A stretch of DNA of 60,922 bases, from the IMG/VR virus record IMGVR_UViG_3300031521_000065, positions 1 through 60,922 of that record. One strand, 5' to 3'. Positions 19,144 to 28,917 of this stretch are shown piece after piece. Positions within the stretch are counted from its first letter, which is position 1, and every line of letters begins with the position of its first letter. Origin of the DNA: a virus. The notes beneath the pieces were generated by a model. The model worked only from the letters and a program-made list of their open reading frames with translations, was not told the DNA's origin and searched no databases. A program made the position numbers and the translations under genes.

Positions 19144-19956
19144 TTATGTTACGCTTTTCATTGTTTCCTTATATGAATTAACATCTTGGAACGCATCAGC
19201 GTACATAGATTTATTAGTCTTATATACCCAATGCTCAACAGATTTCTTAAACTCTACTTGACCACTCATTTCTGCCGACTTATTGATTTTATAATCAATT
19301 TGTTCAACACAAGTATCAAATAGGATTTTAAAACATCTGTATGTCATACATAGTATTTCTGTTTTATTCATTCCAGTTACACTTTGAATAATTGCTATTT
19401 GTTTTTCAAGCGTAGGTACACTTATATTTTTATTCTTAAAAGACCAGTAATCGTTGAACGCCTTTTTTAAATCTGGGTCAATATACTTATCTGAAAAGTT
19501 TAAAATATTTTGGTACATAATAATTCGCCTTAATTCATCAAATTCTCTTGAATTTAATTTTATATCTTCTGGACTTGGTTTATCTAGGTCGTTATTACTA
19601 AAAATAATAAAGCATTTTCCATCTTCATTAATTTCAGATTTAATAAACACCCTTTCAAACTCGTGCCCTACAATCTGTATAGATAAAGTAAGGATAGCAT
19701 TTAGCTTTAAACCAATACTATATTCGTCACTCTCTCCAATAAGATTGTATAGATATGATAAATAAGGCATTTGTATAATCTCAATTGTTCCATGCGTATC
19801 TTTATCAATATCTAAAACATCTATAGATTGTAAAAATTCAAAACTTTCTTCAATCAATACTGGTAGAATAAGCAAACGGTTTTCTTTAAAAGGTATAGGT
19901 TTATCTAATTCAATATATTTTTGCATTAAAAATTGGATATCGAGATTATCACTCAT
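19144..19956 (-). CDS. hypothetical virion-module protein
   Basis: 270 residues, acidic and largely helical, without recognised motifs. It overlaps the upstream gene by 8 nt. It resembles the regulator-like or assembly proteins found between neck and tail-tube genes, but no family can be named. Confidence 0.6.
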   Translation of the reverse strand: MSDNLDIQFLMQKYIELDKPIPFKENRLLILPVLIEESFEFLQSIDVLDIDKDTHGTIEIIQMPYLSYLYNLIGESDEYSIGLKLNAILTLSIQIVGHEFERVFIKSEINEDGKCFIIFSNNDLDKPSPEDIKLNSREFDELRRIIMYQNILNFSDKYIDPDLKKAFNDYWSFKNKNISVPTLEKQIAIIQSVTGMNKTEILCMTYRCFKILFDTCVEQIDYKINKSAEMSGQVEFKKSVEHWVYKTNKSMYADAFQDVNSYKETMKSVT

Positions 19957-20509
19957 TTTTTACATCCCCAATTTGAGTAGTCATAATAAAACTAATTCCA
20001 TCAAATGATTTTGAATCACCTAAGTTATAACTAGACATATCGTAACTGCTTTTCTTTTTATTGAATTGTAACATACCTATTCCACCGACATAACACCCAT
20101 TGATAGTTTTTAACATTTCTGTTTCAAACACATCTCCACGATTACATAAAACACCGTTATATCGCACGACAGCAAGTTTACTACCGTACATAATATCAAA
20201 CTCATAACTTACATTTGCTCTAATATGGTCAACTGGTACACTAAAAACTTTATAAATTTTTAAAATAGTTTTTGCATCAAGTATTGCGTTTTCAATTAAA
20301 CGTTGAAAAAATACACTATAATCTTCTTGATTACTATCTCCGTTCCAGATTAACGCCATCTTTTCAGATAATGTTAAATTTGGGTTGCTTAAAGCATCCA
20401 CAGTTTGATATTTTAATAATTTCCAAATCACTTCATTGTTTTCTGCAAGATATTCTAAAATACGATATGGAATATAAGGCATGTTTGAAAACTGATTGTA
20501 TAAAGCCAT
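19949..20509 (-). CDS. hypothetical neck or tail-completion protein
   Basis: 186 residues: helical first half, beta-rich second half (VSYEFDIMYGSKLAVVRYNG onward). Position after the connector genes and before the tail-tube gene suggests a tail terminator or completion protein. AGGAGG precedes the ATG. No family recognised. Confidence 0.58.
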   Translation of the reverse strand: MALYNQFSNMPYIPYRILEYLAENNEVIWKLLKYQTVDALSNPNLTLSEKMALIWNGDSNQEDYSVFFQRLIENAILDAKTILKIYKVFSVPVDHIRANVSYEFDIMYGSKLAVVRYNGVLCNRGDVFETEMLKTINGCYVGGIGMLQFNKKKSSYDMSSYNLGDSKSFDGISFIMTTQIGDVKNE

Positions 20510-20523
20510 GTTATATTCCTCCT

Positions 20524-21546
20524 TTATAATAATGCAAATAAAGCAATGGTTAATTCGGTTGCCAATGTGCCATTAGAAAATTCAAGCACCAAAGGCGTAT
20601 TATCTCTATGAACATTGGTTAATTTATATTGATTAGAGCCTAAAGATTCTAATATATAATTTTGTAGGTTAGCACCACTTGGATTACATGTAACCGCATC
20701 TGACAACACTACTGTTGCCGTTTGATATACATGTGCACTAAATGTAACACTTTCCCCCTGTAATAATTTATGAGTTATAGGAATAACTTTTATTGCAGGA
20801 TATGTTATGACTGGTGGAGTTGATATAATAATATCGCTCGGCTCAACTTCATTAGCTATGCCAGTCGTTAAATTATCATATGGCGATACTTCATCTACAT
20901 ACATATCAAAATATAGTAATGTAGTGTATGAATCATCAATATCGTTTTGCAAATAATTATTGTAACCGCCAATTTTATATGGTCGATTGTTAAATATAAA
21001 TCTTTGATTGACTTCTATTGATTTTGTATCTATGTTGCTTTGAACTATGACTGTAATCTCATTTGTTGGAGTTACAATATCTGTTGTATTTCTTGGTTTA
21101 CCACCAGATAATTCATAATCAATAACACATGGATATTCATGTTGTATACCAATTTTATCTCTCCATTTTAATTTATTATTACACCTACGAACAATAACAT
21201 CTTTAGTAACTCTTTTAGCTTCATCTGTAAAAGTAGTTATCCAATAGTTATCCGAAAACTTATAATAAAGTCCACGCATAACCGAATGGTCTAAACTTTT
21301 AAAAATTAACTCTCTAAAGTCGTCACCATTTTTTAAACTCGTACTACCTTCTTCAATTACATGATTTAAGCGTACTTCTAAATCTGAAAATTCCCAAGTG
21401 TTAATATCCACTTGTTCCTGTACGGTAGTTAGTGTCGTAGTGTTATCCCAGTATGCGTTTATTAACGCCTGTTGTTGAGATTTGTAATAGTCGTATGGGG
21501 TATGCACTGCGACTTTTCGCATTTGATTATAGAATGTTAATTCCAT
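20524..21546 (-). CDS. head-tail joining (stopper-like) protein with C-terminal Ig-like domain, probable
   Basis: 340 residues. The first 235 form a mixed alpha-beta body with a Cys/Arg-containing KDVIVRRCNNKLKW segment; residues about 255-340 (YPAIKVIPITHKLLQGESV onward) look like an Ig-like domain. Its place in the neck gene run suggests a head closure or stopper role. Domain split seen in sequence; role inferred. Confidence 0.55.
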   Translation of the reverse strand: MELTFYNQMRKVAVHTPYDYYKSQQQALINAYWDNTTTLTTVQEQVDINTWEFSDLEVRLNHVIEEGSTSLKNGDDFRELIFKSLDHSVMRGLYYKFSDNYWITTFTDEAKRVTKDVIVRRCNNKLKWRDKIGIQHEYPCVIDYELSGGKPRNTTDIVTPTNEITVIVQSNIDTKSIEVNQRFIFNNRPYKIGGYNNYLQNDIDDSYTTLLYFDMYVDEVSPYDNLTTGIANEVEPSDIIISTPPVITYPAIKVIPITHKLLQGESVTFSAHVYQTATVVLSDAVTCNPSGANLQNYILESLGSNQYKLTNVHRDNTPLVLEFSNGTLATELTIALFALL

Positions 21547-21549
21547 ATA

Positions 21550-21831
21550 TTACTCCCCCTTTTGACTTTCCTTTTCTCGTTCCAACCTACCACAAATACC
21601 AAAAATCAAACTTTTAATCACATCATGATTACTTTGACTTTTGTCTTGTAGGTCGTCTTGTTTATTAAGTCCTTTTAATTTTGTTATAGTTTGTTGCAAT
21701 TCTGGACTTGGATTAGATTGTCCATCTAACTCTGTGATAAGTTTAAATAAATATGATTTAAAATCTTTCCAAGATGATTCTTCGTATATTTTAAGAATTT
21801 TATAACATTGCCCGATATATACTTTATTCAT
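21550..21831 (-). CDS. small helical virion-module protein
   Basis: 93 residues, helical, with the charged tail RLEREKESQKGE. Separated by only 1-3 nt from both neighbours, so translated as part of the neck gene block. No family recognised. Confidence 0.55.
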   Translation of the reverse strand: MNKVYIGQCYKILKIYEESSWKDFKSYLFKLITELDGQSNPSPELQQTITKLKGLNKQDDLQDKSQSNHDVIKSLIFGICGRLEREKESQKGE

Positions 21832-21832
21832 A

Positions 21833-22282
21833 TCATACCCCCAAATCTTTAAAAAATGGGAGTTGAGTAGTATCTACCAATTGATAATCAATTATATGTT
21901 GGTTATAGTTTTCTTTCATCATCTCTAAATAATCTTGTCTTGTTTTTAAATTCTGTCCAGTAGAATATCTGTTATAATCTGAATCTCTCAAGGTTTCCTT
22001 AAATTCAAGTACGTCTTGGACTTCAGCAGTATACCATGTCATACCAACTAAATCAGCCAATATATCTATTTCTATAATATCAAGAGTAGAGTTAAATGTA
22101 CTGTGTGTTAAATCATAAGCCAGCGATTGTTTGCATCCAGTGAATTTTGGTACGCTTTTAAGCAAGAATCCAATCATTATACTTTCGAATACGGTTGGGT
22201 CATCTTCATAAATAGTGTCCAGTTTATAATCACGAATACCAATCATTGCCATATCTATAATCTCACTAAAGGGTGTGCCCAT
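21833..22282 (-). CDS. head-tail connector-like protein
   Basis: 149 residues, mainly helical. It begins MGTPFSEIIDMAMIGIRDYK, a typical opening of connector or adaptor proteins encoded one or two genes after the capsid gene. Assignment is by position and helical character. Confidence 0.55.
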   Translation of the reverse strand: MGTPFSEIIDMAMIGIRDYKLDTIYEDDPTVFESIMIGFLLKSVPKFTGCKQSLAYDLTHSTFNSTLDIIEIDILADLVGMTWYTAEVQDVLEFKETLRDSDYNRYSTGQNLKTRQDYLEMMKENYNQHIIDYQLVDTTQLPFFKDLGV

Positions 22283-22306
22283 AACTAGTTCCCCCTTTTT
22301 ATAAAA

Positions 22307-22978
22307 TTATTCTGTTCTTTGGTAAGATTTAATATCTGATACCATTTTCTCAAAATCAATATCGGCTTCCTGTTCAATTCTATGTGTTAAGTTCAAATCA
22401 TATTTTTCACCACTTACCATACGGTCTGCAATTGCCCTTGCGGTACTATCTCGCAAATCTGTTGACATATTTAAAAACATATCAACTTCTAGTTCAGTTT
22501 TTAACAATATAATTTTATCAACGGTTTTCTTATCATAAATTTTTTGATAATCTTCCGTTAAACCCAATTCTTCAACTGCATCAGCATCAGCAATATATAA
22601 TGAACCATCTTCAAAGGTTTTACGATATGAAGCATAGCAATCCTCTAAATCATCAAACTTAATTTTAATTGTACTACCATAATCTTCGAATACGAAAATT
22701 TTGCCTTGACCCATTGGGTCTGTACTTAAATTAACTAGATAATGCATCAAACTAACTACCTTAATCTTTTTCCCTTTTAATACAGGTTCTACTGTTGATG
22801 TGGGTTGAACTGAATTTGACTGATTCTGTTGGAGTTGGTTAATCGCATCTAAAGCCTTTGCTAATTGTGCGGTTACATCACTCAATTTTTGTTCCACAGT
22901 TACAACGTCTGCTGTAACCTTTTCTTTTTTTTCATCAACTTTTACAGTTGTTGTTTCTTTTTTAGCATAATTTGCCAT
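22307..22978 (-). CDS. hypothetical protein following the capsid gene
   Basis: 223 residues. Residues 1-65 are low-complexity and charged with a short coiled coil; about 68-223 are globular (KIFVFEDYGSTIKIKFDDL, then helices). Placed directly after the capsid gene, so probably a structural or head-completion protein. No family recognised. Confidence 0.58.
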   Translation of the reverse strand: MANYAKKETTTVKVDEKKEKVTADVVTVEQKLSDVTAQLAKALDAINQLQQNQSNSVQPTSTVEPVLKGKKIKVVSLMHYLVNLSTDPMGQGKIFVFEDYGSTIKIKFDDLEDCYASYRKTFEDGSLYIADADAVEELGLTEDYQKIYDKKTVDKIILLKTELEVDMFLNMSTDLRDSTARAIADRMVSGEKYDLNLTHRIEQEADIDFEKMVSDIKSYQRTE

Positions 22979-23011
22979 TTCTAAAATCTCCTTTTATTCC
23001 TTTAATATTGT

Positions 23012-23033
23012 GTGGGGATATTTCTACCCCCAC
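23012..23033 (-). terminator. stem-loop after the major capsid gene
   Basis: GTGGGG / CCCCAC stem with a 10-nt loop lies between the capsid gene stop and the next gene on the leftward RNA. No U-run follows, so it probably protects or processes the capsid mRNA end. Confidence 0.45.
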
Positions 23034-23062
23034 TACAAATTACCATTTTTATTTTTTTTATA

Positions 23063-24175
23063 CTAGAGTTTAATTACGCCAGCAACAGAGTTGGTAATAA
23101 CACCAACAGCCCATGCTTTGTTAATTGTTCCAGCCTGTGTTCTATTTGCCATTTCAAAAACGCCATCTGTGTAAGACAGAGTTTCGCCAACAGCAACTTT
23201 TACAACCTTATCGCTTGCTGGTGAAATAACATAGATTCTATCATTTCTCAACTTCAATGCATAAGTAGACGATGTGTAGTCTGCGACCTGTGTCATAGGC
23301 AGAACATCATATCCGTTAAAAGTATTCAAGTGACCCATTGTTACATATTCGCTGTCAAGCAAAATACGAGTATTCAAACTTGCGGGCAATACGGATTTCA
23401 ATGCAGTAGGCGTACCAAAGATAACAGCTTTTCTACCTTGGTTGAAAGCAGTAACCTTTTCGCAAAGTGCAATCAAAGTATTTTCCGTATAATTTGCAGC
23501 TACAAATGCAGCAGGAGTGTTTGCACTCTCCATACCAGTTGTGAACGCATCATATGTTTCATAAAGCATCTGTGATTCAATACTTCTAACAGCCTTCATT
23601 AAGAAAGCAGCCAACGATTTTCTTCCAGCAAATACTTCTGGCAAATTAACAATTACAGTCACTTGGTGATTGTAAGGTGCTAATGTTGCGGTTGTCTTTT
23701 CCAAAACCTGTGCTGGGGCGGTCTTAACTCTCCAACCAGCAGCAGATACCGTAAACAACGCATTGTTTTCAATATCAAATTTAAACGAATCTCCGTAACC
23801 ACCAAATTTAATATCAGCGATAATACCAATAGACCCAATTAGGGTTTCTGGCAAAATCATATCAATCAAGAAATTGATGATGCTATCCGCAAATGTTCTA
23901 ACCTGTGATGCCTGTGCATATTCTACTACACTGTTCATAGCAGACATAGAGATACCACTTCTTCGTTCAACTTCTTCGCAGAACAATCTGTTAATAGCTT
24001 CTTCTTTTTCGTCTTTTGTATATTCCTTAGAAAAAGTTTTACCAACTACTCCTCTTTCAGACTGACACTGATTAAAATAGTCACCAAAGGCTACCTTAAG
24101 TTCGTCAGTCTTTGTGCCAGCGTTGGCTTCGCTGAATCTTTTTACACTGTTAAGTTCTTTCATTATATTCTTCAC
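23063..24175 (-). CDS. major capsid protein (HK97-fold expected)
   Basis: 370 residues. The first 75 residues are helical and charged, as in a delta/N-arm region, and the rest is mixed alpha-beta with a typical capsid C-terminal part (AVGVITNSVAGVIKL). Gene order protease-scaffold, decoration-like protein, then this gene is the classic head module order. AAGGAGTGAAG precedes the ATG and the codon usage is relatively rich in preferred codons, fitting high expression. Confidence 0.85.
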   Translation of the reverse strand: MKNIMKELNSVKRFSEANAGTKTDELKVAFGDYFNQCQSERGVVGKTFSKEYTKDEKEEAINRLFCEEVERRSGISMSAMNSVVEYAQASQVRTFADSIINFLIDMILPETLIGSIGIIADIKFGGYGDSFKFDIENNALFTVSAAGWRVKTAPAQVLEKTTATLAPYNHQVTVIVNLPEVFAGRKSLAAFLMKAVRSIESQMLYETYDAFTTGMESANTPAAFVAANYTENTLIALCEKVTAFNQGRKAVIFGTPTALKSVLPASLNTRILLDSEYVTMGHLNTFNGYDVLPMTQVADYTSSTYALKLRNDRIYVISPASDKVVKVAVGETLSYTDGVFEMANRTQAGTINKAWAVGVITNSVAGVIKL

Positions 24176-24209
24176 TCCTTTTAGTTTATTTCATGTGTGA
24201 TACAGTTAA

Positions 24210-24755
24210 TTATACTGCTACACATTCGCCAAGTATCATCTTCTGTGTAGCAAAGCCAATTTCGCCAGCCTGTGGCATTGGCAAACTATATACTCTGATA
24301 ATTTTAAATGCTGTGTGTCCTGTAGTTGGTGTCGAAACAACCGCCCATGTGTTCTGTGCATCTTTTGTTTCAAAATATTGTCCAACAACTGTTCCATCAA
24401 CAAGAGAACTATCAAAGCACTCCTTTGAAAAAGCAGCAACATCGCCCAACTGTGGTTTGAATACAGTGAAAGGTCTTTTAGCTGTGTTTGTAAAATTTCT
24501 CAAATCAGCAGAAAGTCCAGCGAAAATTTGTCCATTAATTGAGGAAAACCATTCTGAAGCGTTATATGCAATATAGCACCCAGTCAAGTTTCCAGTAGTA
24601 GGTGTAGCAGCAGTCCAACAATCGTTAGAGCTAGGTGTAAGTGCTACAGCAGCACCACCATCAAAATCTACGGAAGCACTGATTGCACTTCTGTTTAGAG
24701 CTTCTACATTTTTTGCAGCGATTTGGGTTTCAATCAAATATCCTTTAAAAGCCAT
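24210..24755 (-). CDS. capsid decoration protein, probable
   Basis: 181 residues, beta-rich, starting MAFKGYLIETQ. It sits between the maturation protease-scaffold gene and the capsid gene, the position of lambda gpD-type decoration proteins. AGGAGAG precedes the ATG. Family not recognised; role inferred from order and fold character. Confidence 0.6.
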   Translation of the reverse strand: MAFKGYLIETQIAAKNVEALNRSAISASVDFDGGAAVALTPSSNDCWTAATPTTGNLTGCYIAYNASEWFSSINGQIFAGLSADLRNFTNTAKRPFTVFKPQLGDVAAFSKECFDSSLVDGTVVGQYFETKDAQNTWAVVSTPTTGHTAFKIIRVYSLPMPQAGEIGFATQKMILGECVAV

Positions 24756-24772
24756 TTTTCATCTCTCCTTTT

Positions 24773-26191
24773 TTATTTTAAATTTTTTTCGTAAATTGAA
24801 TTCACATTAATTTTGGTACTACCATTGCCAAAAATATTTTCGACAGCAGAGTAGTTAGGCATCATAATGTGTTTACTAACTTCTTTTGTTTTGGTTTCAC
24901 CTTTATCAAATGCAAGTGCTTTAATTTTATTTTCAAATGCACTCAACGTTTCAATGGTATAACCCATTCCCTCTGTTCGCAATTCTTGATATTCTTCATC
25001 TGTTATTTTACTTTTAACAATTGATAATACTTTTGCAACATCGGTAGTTAACTCTTTTGCAAGAGTTGTACTTTTAAATTCTTGCAATTCAGCAAGTTCT
25101 TTTTTAGCAGATACATACTTTTCCATAATAATGTTCATATCGGCATCATCCCACAGTTTTTGTACTTCCATGGTTAGGGCTTCATAATCTGCGGTTTCTT
25201 TTTCAAGCATCGCATTAAAAGCACCTAGGTCGGCATTAACATCATAAGAAAATTCTGCTTTCTTATCTTCTTCGTCTACTACTTCTTTAGCCATTTCTTC
25301 TTCTGTTTCTTCTTTTTTTTCTTCCTCTGCCGATTCGCCCTTTTCTTCTTCTGGGTTTTCTTTCTTTTCTTCAGCATCGGCTTCTGGCTTGGTTGCCAAA
25401 TCCATATCCTCACAACCAAGTTCTAAAGCGGTTTCATTCGCTTCAACAACAGTTTCATCAACAACTTCAGATAATTCAACTTCAGATTCAAATTCTTTCT
25501 TTTCTTCTTCCATCTTTTTCTCCTCTGTTTCCAGTCCTAATTTCTTTTTAACTAAATCTTGATTCAGATTTTTTCTTTCTTCAGAAAACTTCTGTAAAAC
25601 AGATTTGTTATTTTTATTATAGAAATTTTCGGCTTCTAATTCCGAAAACTTTACTATACTCATTTCAGCCCCGCTTACGCTAGGCTTGTAGTTTTTACCC
25701 AATGCAGTAATTGCATGAATTTTAAAACTATCCATAATTGTACCAGAGCCACTTTCGTTATCATGTTCTTTACAAGTTAACTCAACACTTACAGCACGTT
25801 TATTATCTGATTGGAAAATCTGATAAAATTTAGTTGCATAAAGTTTAGAAATCACTGCATCAATAATAGCAAAAATTTTACCATCTTTTTCTTTAAATTC
25901 TACTTGTGCATGAGGTGGGCAATACCCTACCATTTCCATTTTATCGCCTTCGTGTGTTGTAATATCAGTAGCATATTGTTTAGAAGGAGAATTGTATGCA
26001 GCAACTACTGGTTTTCCCAACGCACTGCCCGCATCTCTTTTTAAAACATCTTCTGGAATATATGCGTGATGACTATTATCGCCAGCAGCTAAAAACCAAA
26101 GTTTGGCAAGTGCGAAATCGGTATCAGTATCTTCGTCAGATAAAAATTGAACGTCATCAATAGAAAATACTCTTTCAATTGTTTTATTCAT
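24773..26191 (-). CDS. head maturation protease fused to an acidic scaffold
   Basis: 472 residues from the ATG of MNKTIERVFSIDD, which has AGGAGG 9 nt upstream; the in-frame TTG at 26212 would place that site inside the gene. Residues 1-185 match the prohead protease type of Bacillota phages (KLWFLAAGDNSHHAY with H41/H42, DAVISKLYATKFYQIF, and S135 in RAVSVEL as the likely serine nucleophile). Residues about 215-310 are extremely Glu/Lys-rich and 310-470 are coiled-coil helices, as expected of an internal scaffold. It would template the capsid shell and then digest itself and the capsid arms. Overlaps the upstream gene by 8 nt. Confidence 0.8.
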   Translation of the reverse strand: MNKTIERVFSIDDVQFLSDEDTDTDFALAKLWFLAAGDNSHHAYIPEDVLKRDAGSALGKPVVAAYNSPSKQYATDITTHEGDKMEMVGYCPPHAQVEFKEKDGKIFAIIDAVISKLYATKFYQIFQSDNKRAVSVELTCKEHDNESGSGTIMDSFKIHAITALGKNYKPSVSGAEMSIVKFSELEAENFYNKNNKSVLQKFSEERKNLNQDLVKKKLGLETEEKKMEEEKKEFESEVELSEVVDETVVEANETALELGCEDMDLATKPEADAEEKKENPEEEKGESAEEEKKEETEEEMAKEVVDEEDKKAEFSYDVNADLGAFNAMLEKETADYEALTMEVQKLWDDADMNIIMEKYVSAKKELAELQEFKSTTLAKELTTDVAKVLSIVKSKITDEEYQELRTEGMGYTIETLSAFENKIKALAFDKGETKTKEVSKHIMMPNYSAVENIFGNGSTKINVNSIYEKNLK

Positions 26192-26537
26192 CTTCAGATA
26201 CCTCCTTTTCAATTACCATTTTTTTTGTTTTATACTCTTTTTTTTCTGGCTGTAAATTTATAACCATAGGTTCTGATTCTGGGTCTACGTTTGTAGTAGT
26301 TACCCAATCATCTTGGTTATATGCTTCATCTGATTCTACCTGTAAATATCCAGATGTAAATTCTGGCTCTTTAACTTCATTATTTAAAAACGAAGTTAGT
26401 TCAGCACTTTTTCTAAAATATACATATAGACCATATAAATATTCTGGAATAAAACCAGCCAAATGCAATTCGTTAATACGAGAAGCATCTAATTTTTCAT
26501 ACATATCTAATCTACTAGGTTTTTGTAATTTTAACAA
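26184..26537 (-). CDS. hypothetical head-module protein, TTG start
   Basis: 117 residues. The start is TTG with AGGAGG 9 nt upstream and no better ATG. The C-terminal third is acidic and likely disordered. It lies between the portal block and the protease-scaffold gene. No family recognised. Confidence 0.55.
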   Translation of the reverse strand: MLKLQKPSRLDMYEKLDASRINELHLAGFIPEYLYGLYVYFRKSAELTSFLNNEVKEPEFTSGYLQVESDEAYNQDDWVTTTNVDPESEPMVINLQPEKKEYKTKKMVIEKEVSEDE

Positions 26538-26539
26538 TA

Positions 26540-27049
26540 TTACTCACCTCCTAACAGATTAAAATTTTCTTTAATATGTGCATCAAAATTTGGGTCAGAA
26601 CCATATAACTCAATTTTATCAACAAGTAAAATAGTTGCTCTAACAATTTGATTATGCAAAGATATAATATCCATTAAATCCGCAAATACATGCAAATCCA
26701 TATTATCAAACGCAATCTTTGCACACATATTAAGTTTGTTTTGATAATCAATAGTCATATCACGCAATTCATAAAGAATTTCCGCTGGGGTGTTATAATC
26801 TTTTGCTTCCTCTGGTATATTACCATATACAACATCTACATTATATCCTTCTAGTGTTTTATCACCAATTAAATCTCCGTAGATTCCAGAATATGCATGA
26901 GCAATCTGTAAATGAATTACATCTGAAGTATTGTTATAGGCTAGTTTTGTACCCATTACAGACTTCATTCTATCTACTCTAGTATTGGCAAGAAAACTCT
27001 CTCTTATCATTTCTTGACATGCATTAATAGTATTTTGGCTTACATTCAT
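26540..27049 (-). CDS. hypothetical helical protein of the head module
   Basis: 169 residues, nearly all helical, with IHLQIAHAYSGIYGDL and FADLMDIISLHNQIVRATIL. The helix spacing is faintly reminiscent of ferritin-like four-helix proteins, but the metal ligands cannot be assigned, so this is only a suggestion. It overlaps the upstream gene by 4 nt. Confidence 0.6.
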   Translation of the reverse strand: MNVSQNTINACQEMIRESFLANTRVDRMKSVMGTKLAYNNTSDVIHLQIAHAYSGIYGDLIGDKTLEGYNVDVVYGNIPEEAKDYNTPAEILYELRDMTIDYQNKLNMCAKIAFDNMDLHVFADLMDIISLHNQIVRATILLVDKIELYGSDPNFDAHIKENFNLLGGE

Positions 27050-27294
27050 TTAGATTCCTCCTTCCCTTTTTTGATTTTAGGTATTTCAGTCGATGGGGGC
27101 TTTACTTCTGATATATCACCAGAAGGATTATATCCCATATCTGAAAGTCTTTTTAATATTGTTGAAAGTTTGTCTGCGATTTCTAATCCTCTATCGTAAT
27201 TTTTTTCATCTTGTAAAGAATCTGTTACGTTTTCAAATTCAACCAATAAGTTGTGTAATGAGTTTTTCATCATCATATCATTATTGTTATCCAT
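27046..27294 (-). CDS. small hypothetical protein
   Basis: 82 residues: helical first 55, lysine-rich tail. Its ATG directly follows the portal gene stop and its stop overlaps the next start, so it is translationally coupled to both. No family recognised. Confidence 0.6.
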   Translation of the reverse strand: MDNNNDMMMKNSLHNLLVEFENVTDSLQDEKNYDRGLEIADKLSTILKRLSDMGYNPSGDISEVKPPSTEIPKIKKGKEESK

Positions 27295-28896
27295 TTATTT
27301 ACCCCCAGAATATTCTCTTGAGGTTGCACCAGAATCAGTTACCTTAGAAGATTTTGGTCTACCTATATCTTTTTCTTCTTCACCACCACTAGCAGTGTGT
27401 ATAGATTGCATAGTTGTAAACAAATCTGTAAAATTACTAAAATGTGCTTCCTCTATACTTCTTTCAAAGTCCACAGGTCGCACGCCAACCGCACTTGCCC
27501 AATATGATATATTTGAAACAAGCCCTCTGTCAGCCATGTCCATTAAATCTTTCTTTCTGGCATCTCTCTCAAATGGATAACTGCATCCATTCATCTCAAA
27601 TCTAAATTTGAATTTTCTGGTTTTATTATTGATATACATATTAAGAAAATTACTAAATTGTGCATATAAGTGTTTTATAGCATTAAAATCTGTTATTAAA
27701 GCGTTTTGCACTTCTTCTTGCGACATTTTATCCGCACTAAACAAAACACGACTTGCACTAACGCCAATTCCAGCGGTAACAGCGGTTTGTTGTTCATACA
27801 TATCTTTATTATAATCTTGATACTGTCTATATTCAACTTCTGTTAATGGAACTGCAATAGGTTTAATATTATTGTTATTTAGTCCAGCTTTAACGAGTGA
27901 TAAAAATTGTCCAAGAACTTGTGGGCTAAAAGACGTTGCATCTTTAACTGACCCAGTCTTTTGTTTATCAATCATTTCGATTTCACCAACCAATAAAGAT
28001 ACTGCCCCTAAAAAGTTTTTATCTCTTTGTAATTTTTCCATATCAGAATGACTTAATATATCTTTAAGTAAAGCAGAAAGGAAAGGCACATTTTTAAAAT
28101 TACTTGTATCAAATTTAAAACACCAAGCTCCATCGTCTGGACTTGTTTGTACATAAGTAGCAAAACTACCATTTCTGTGATTTAATGGATTAGTTGGTTT
28201 ATAATTTTCTAAATCATCGACCTCAAATAACTCGTTATAATATTTTTTAAATATAGGGTCAAACGCATTAATATCAACTGCGGGCTGAAAGAAGTACTGC
28301 ATATCAAAATCATACAATAATCCAGTTTCAAAATATCCAGTTAATTTACATTTATCTTGTGGCATAATTTGTAAGCAATATCTTGGAGTGTTACTAGTAG
28401 TCATTTGAGTTCTAAACCATGTAAAAACAGTTTCGTGCCTTAACATTTCTAAAGTCATCTTTCTAAATTCTTCTTTATAATCGAAATTATCTAAAAATTT
28501 AGCAACAATATCTTTGTCTTTTTTATATGCTTCACTTTTATAATCTGCACCACTTGCATTTGTGCATACAAATCTTAAATCAAACGATAATAATCCTTCA
28601 TAATATTTTATAATACGCTTAAATAACATACTAACATCTTCCATATAAGCGTTATATCCACATAGGATATCTCCGTTTTCTCTGGCGTGTTGTAATGCGT
28701 TTACGACTTTATCATAATTAGTAGATATCTGTTGGTTATTTAAATTGATAAGTAAATTTTTTAAAGTGTCTGGAGTATATATATTTTCCCAACCACTTGC
28801 ATTATAAAAACTTTGTGCAAATTCTAAAGCACTATATACTTGTGATTCTGAAAGTTGTTCTATACTATCAGTTTTAGTTTCTGATTTCTTTGCCAT
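27295..28896 (-). CDS. portal protein
   Basis: 533 residues, the normal portal length. It directly follows the large terminase gene and precedes the protease gene. Helical N-terminal clip-like and wing-like regions, a long alpha-rich stretch, and a low-complexity C-terminal tail are visible. The portal forms the dodecameric vertex through which TerL drives DNA. Assignment rests on size, order and composition. GGAGGG precedes the ATG. Confidence 0.85.
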   Translation of the reverse strand: MAKKSETKTDSIEQLSESQVYSALEFAQSFYNASGWENIYTPDTLKNLLINLNNQQISTNYDKVVNALQHARENGDILCGYNAYMEDVSMLFKRIIKYYEGLLSFDLRFVCTNASGADYKSEAYKKDKDIVAKFLDNFDYKEEFRKMTLEMLRHETVFTWFRTQMTTSNTPRYCLQIMPQDKCKLTGYFETGLLYDFDMQYFFQPAVDINAFDPIFKKYYNELFEVDDLENYKPTNPLNHRNGSFATYVQTSPDDGAWCFKFDTSNFKNVPFLSALLKDILSHSDMEKLQRDKNFLGAVSLLVGEIEMIDKQKTGSVKDATSFSPQVLGQFLSLVKAGLNNNNIKPIAVPLTEVEYRQYQDYNKDMYEQQTAVTAGIGVSASRVLFSADKMSQEEVQNALITDFNAIKHLYAQFSNFLNMYINNKTRKFKFRFEMNGCSYPFERDARKKDLMDMADRGLVSNISYWASAVGVRPVDFERSIEEAHFSNFTDLFTTMQSIHTASGGEEEKDIGRPKSSKVTDSGATSREYSGGK

Positions 28897-28917
28897 TTAA
28901 ACCCTCCTTTCTTTTTT

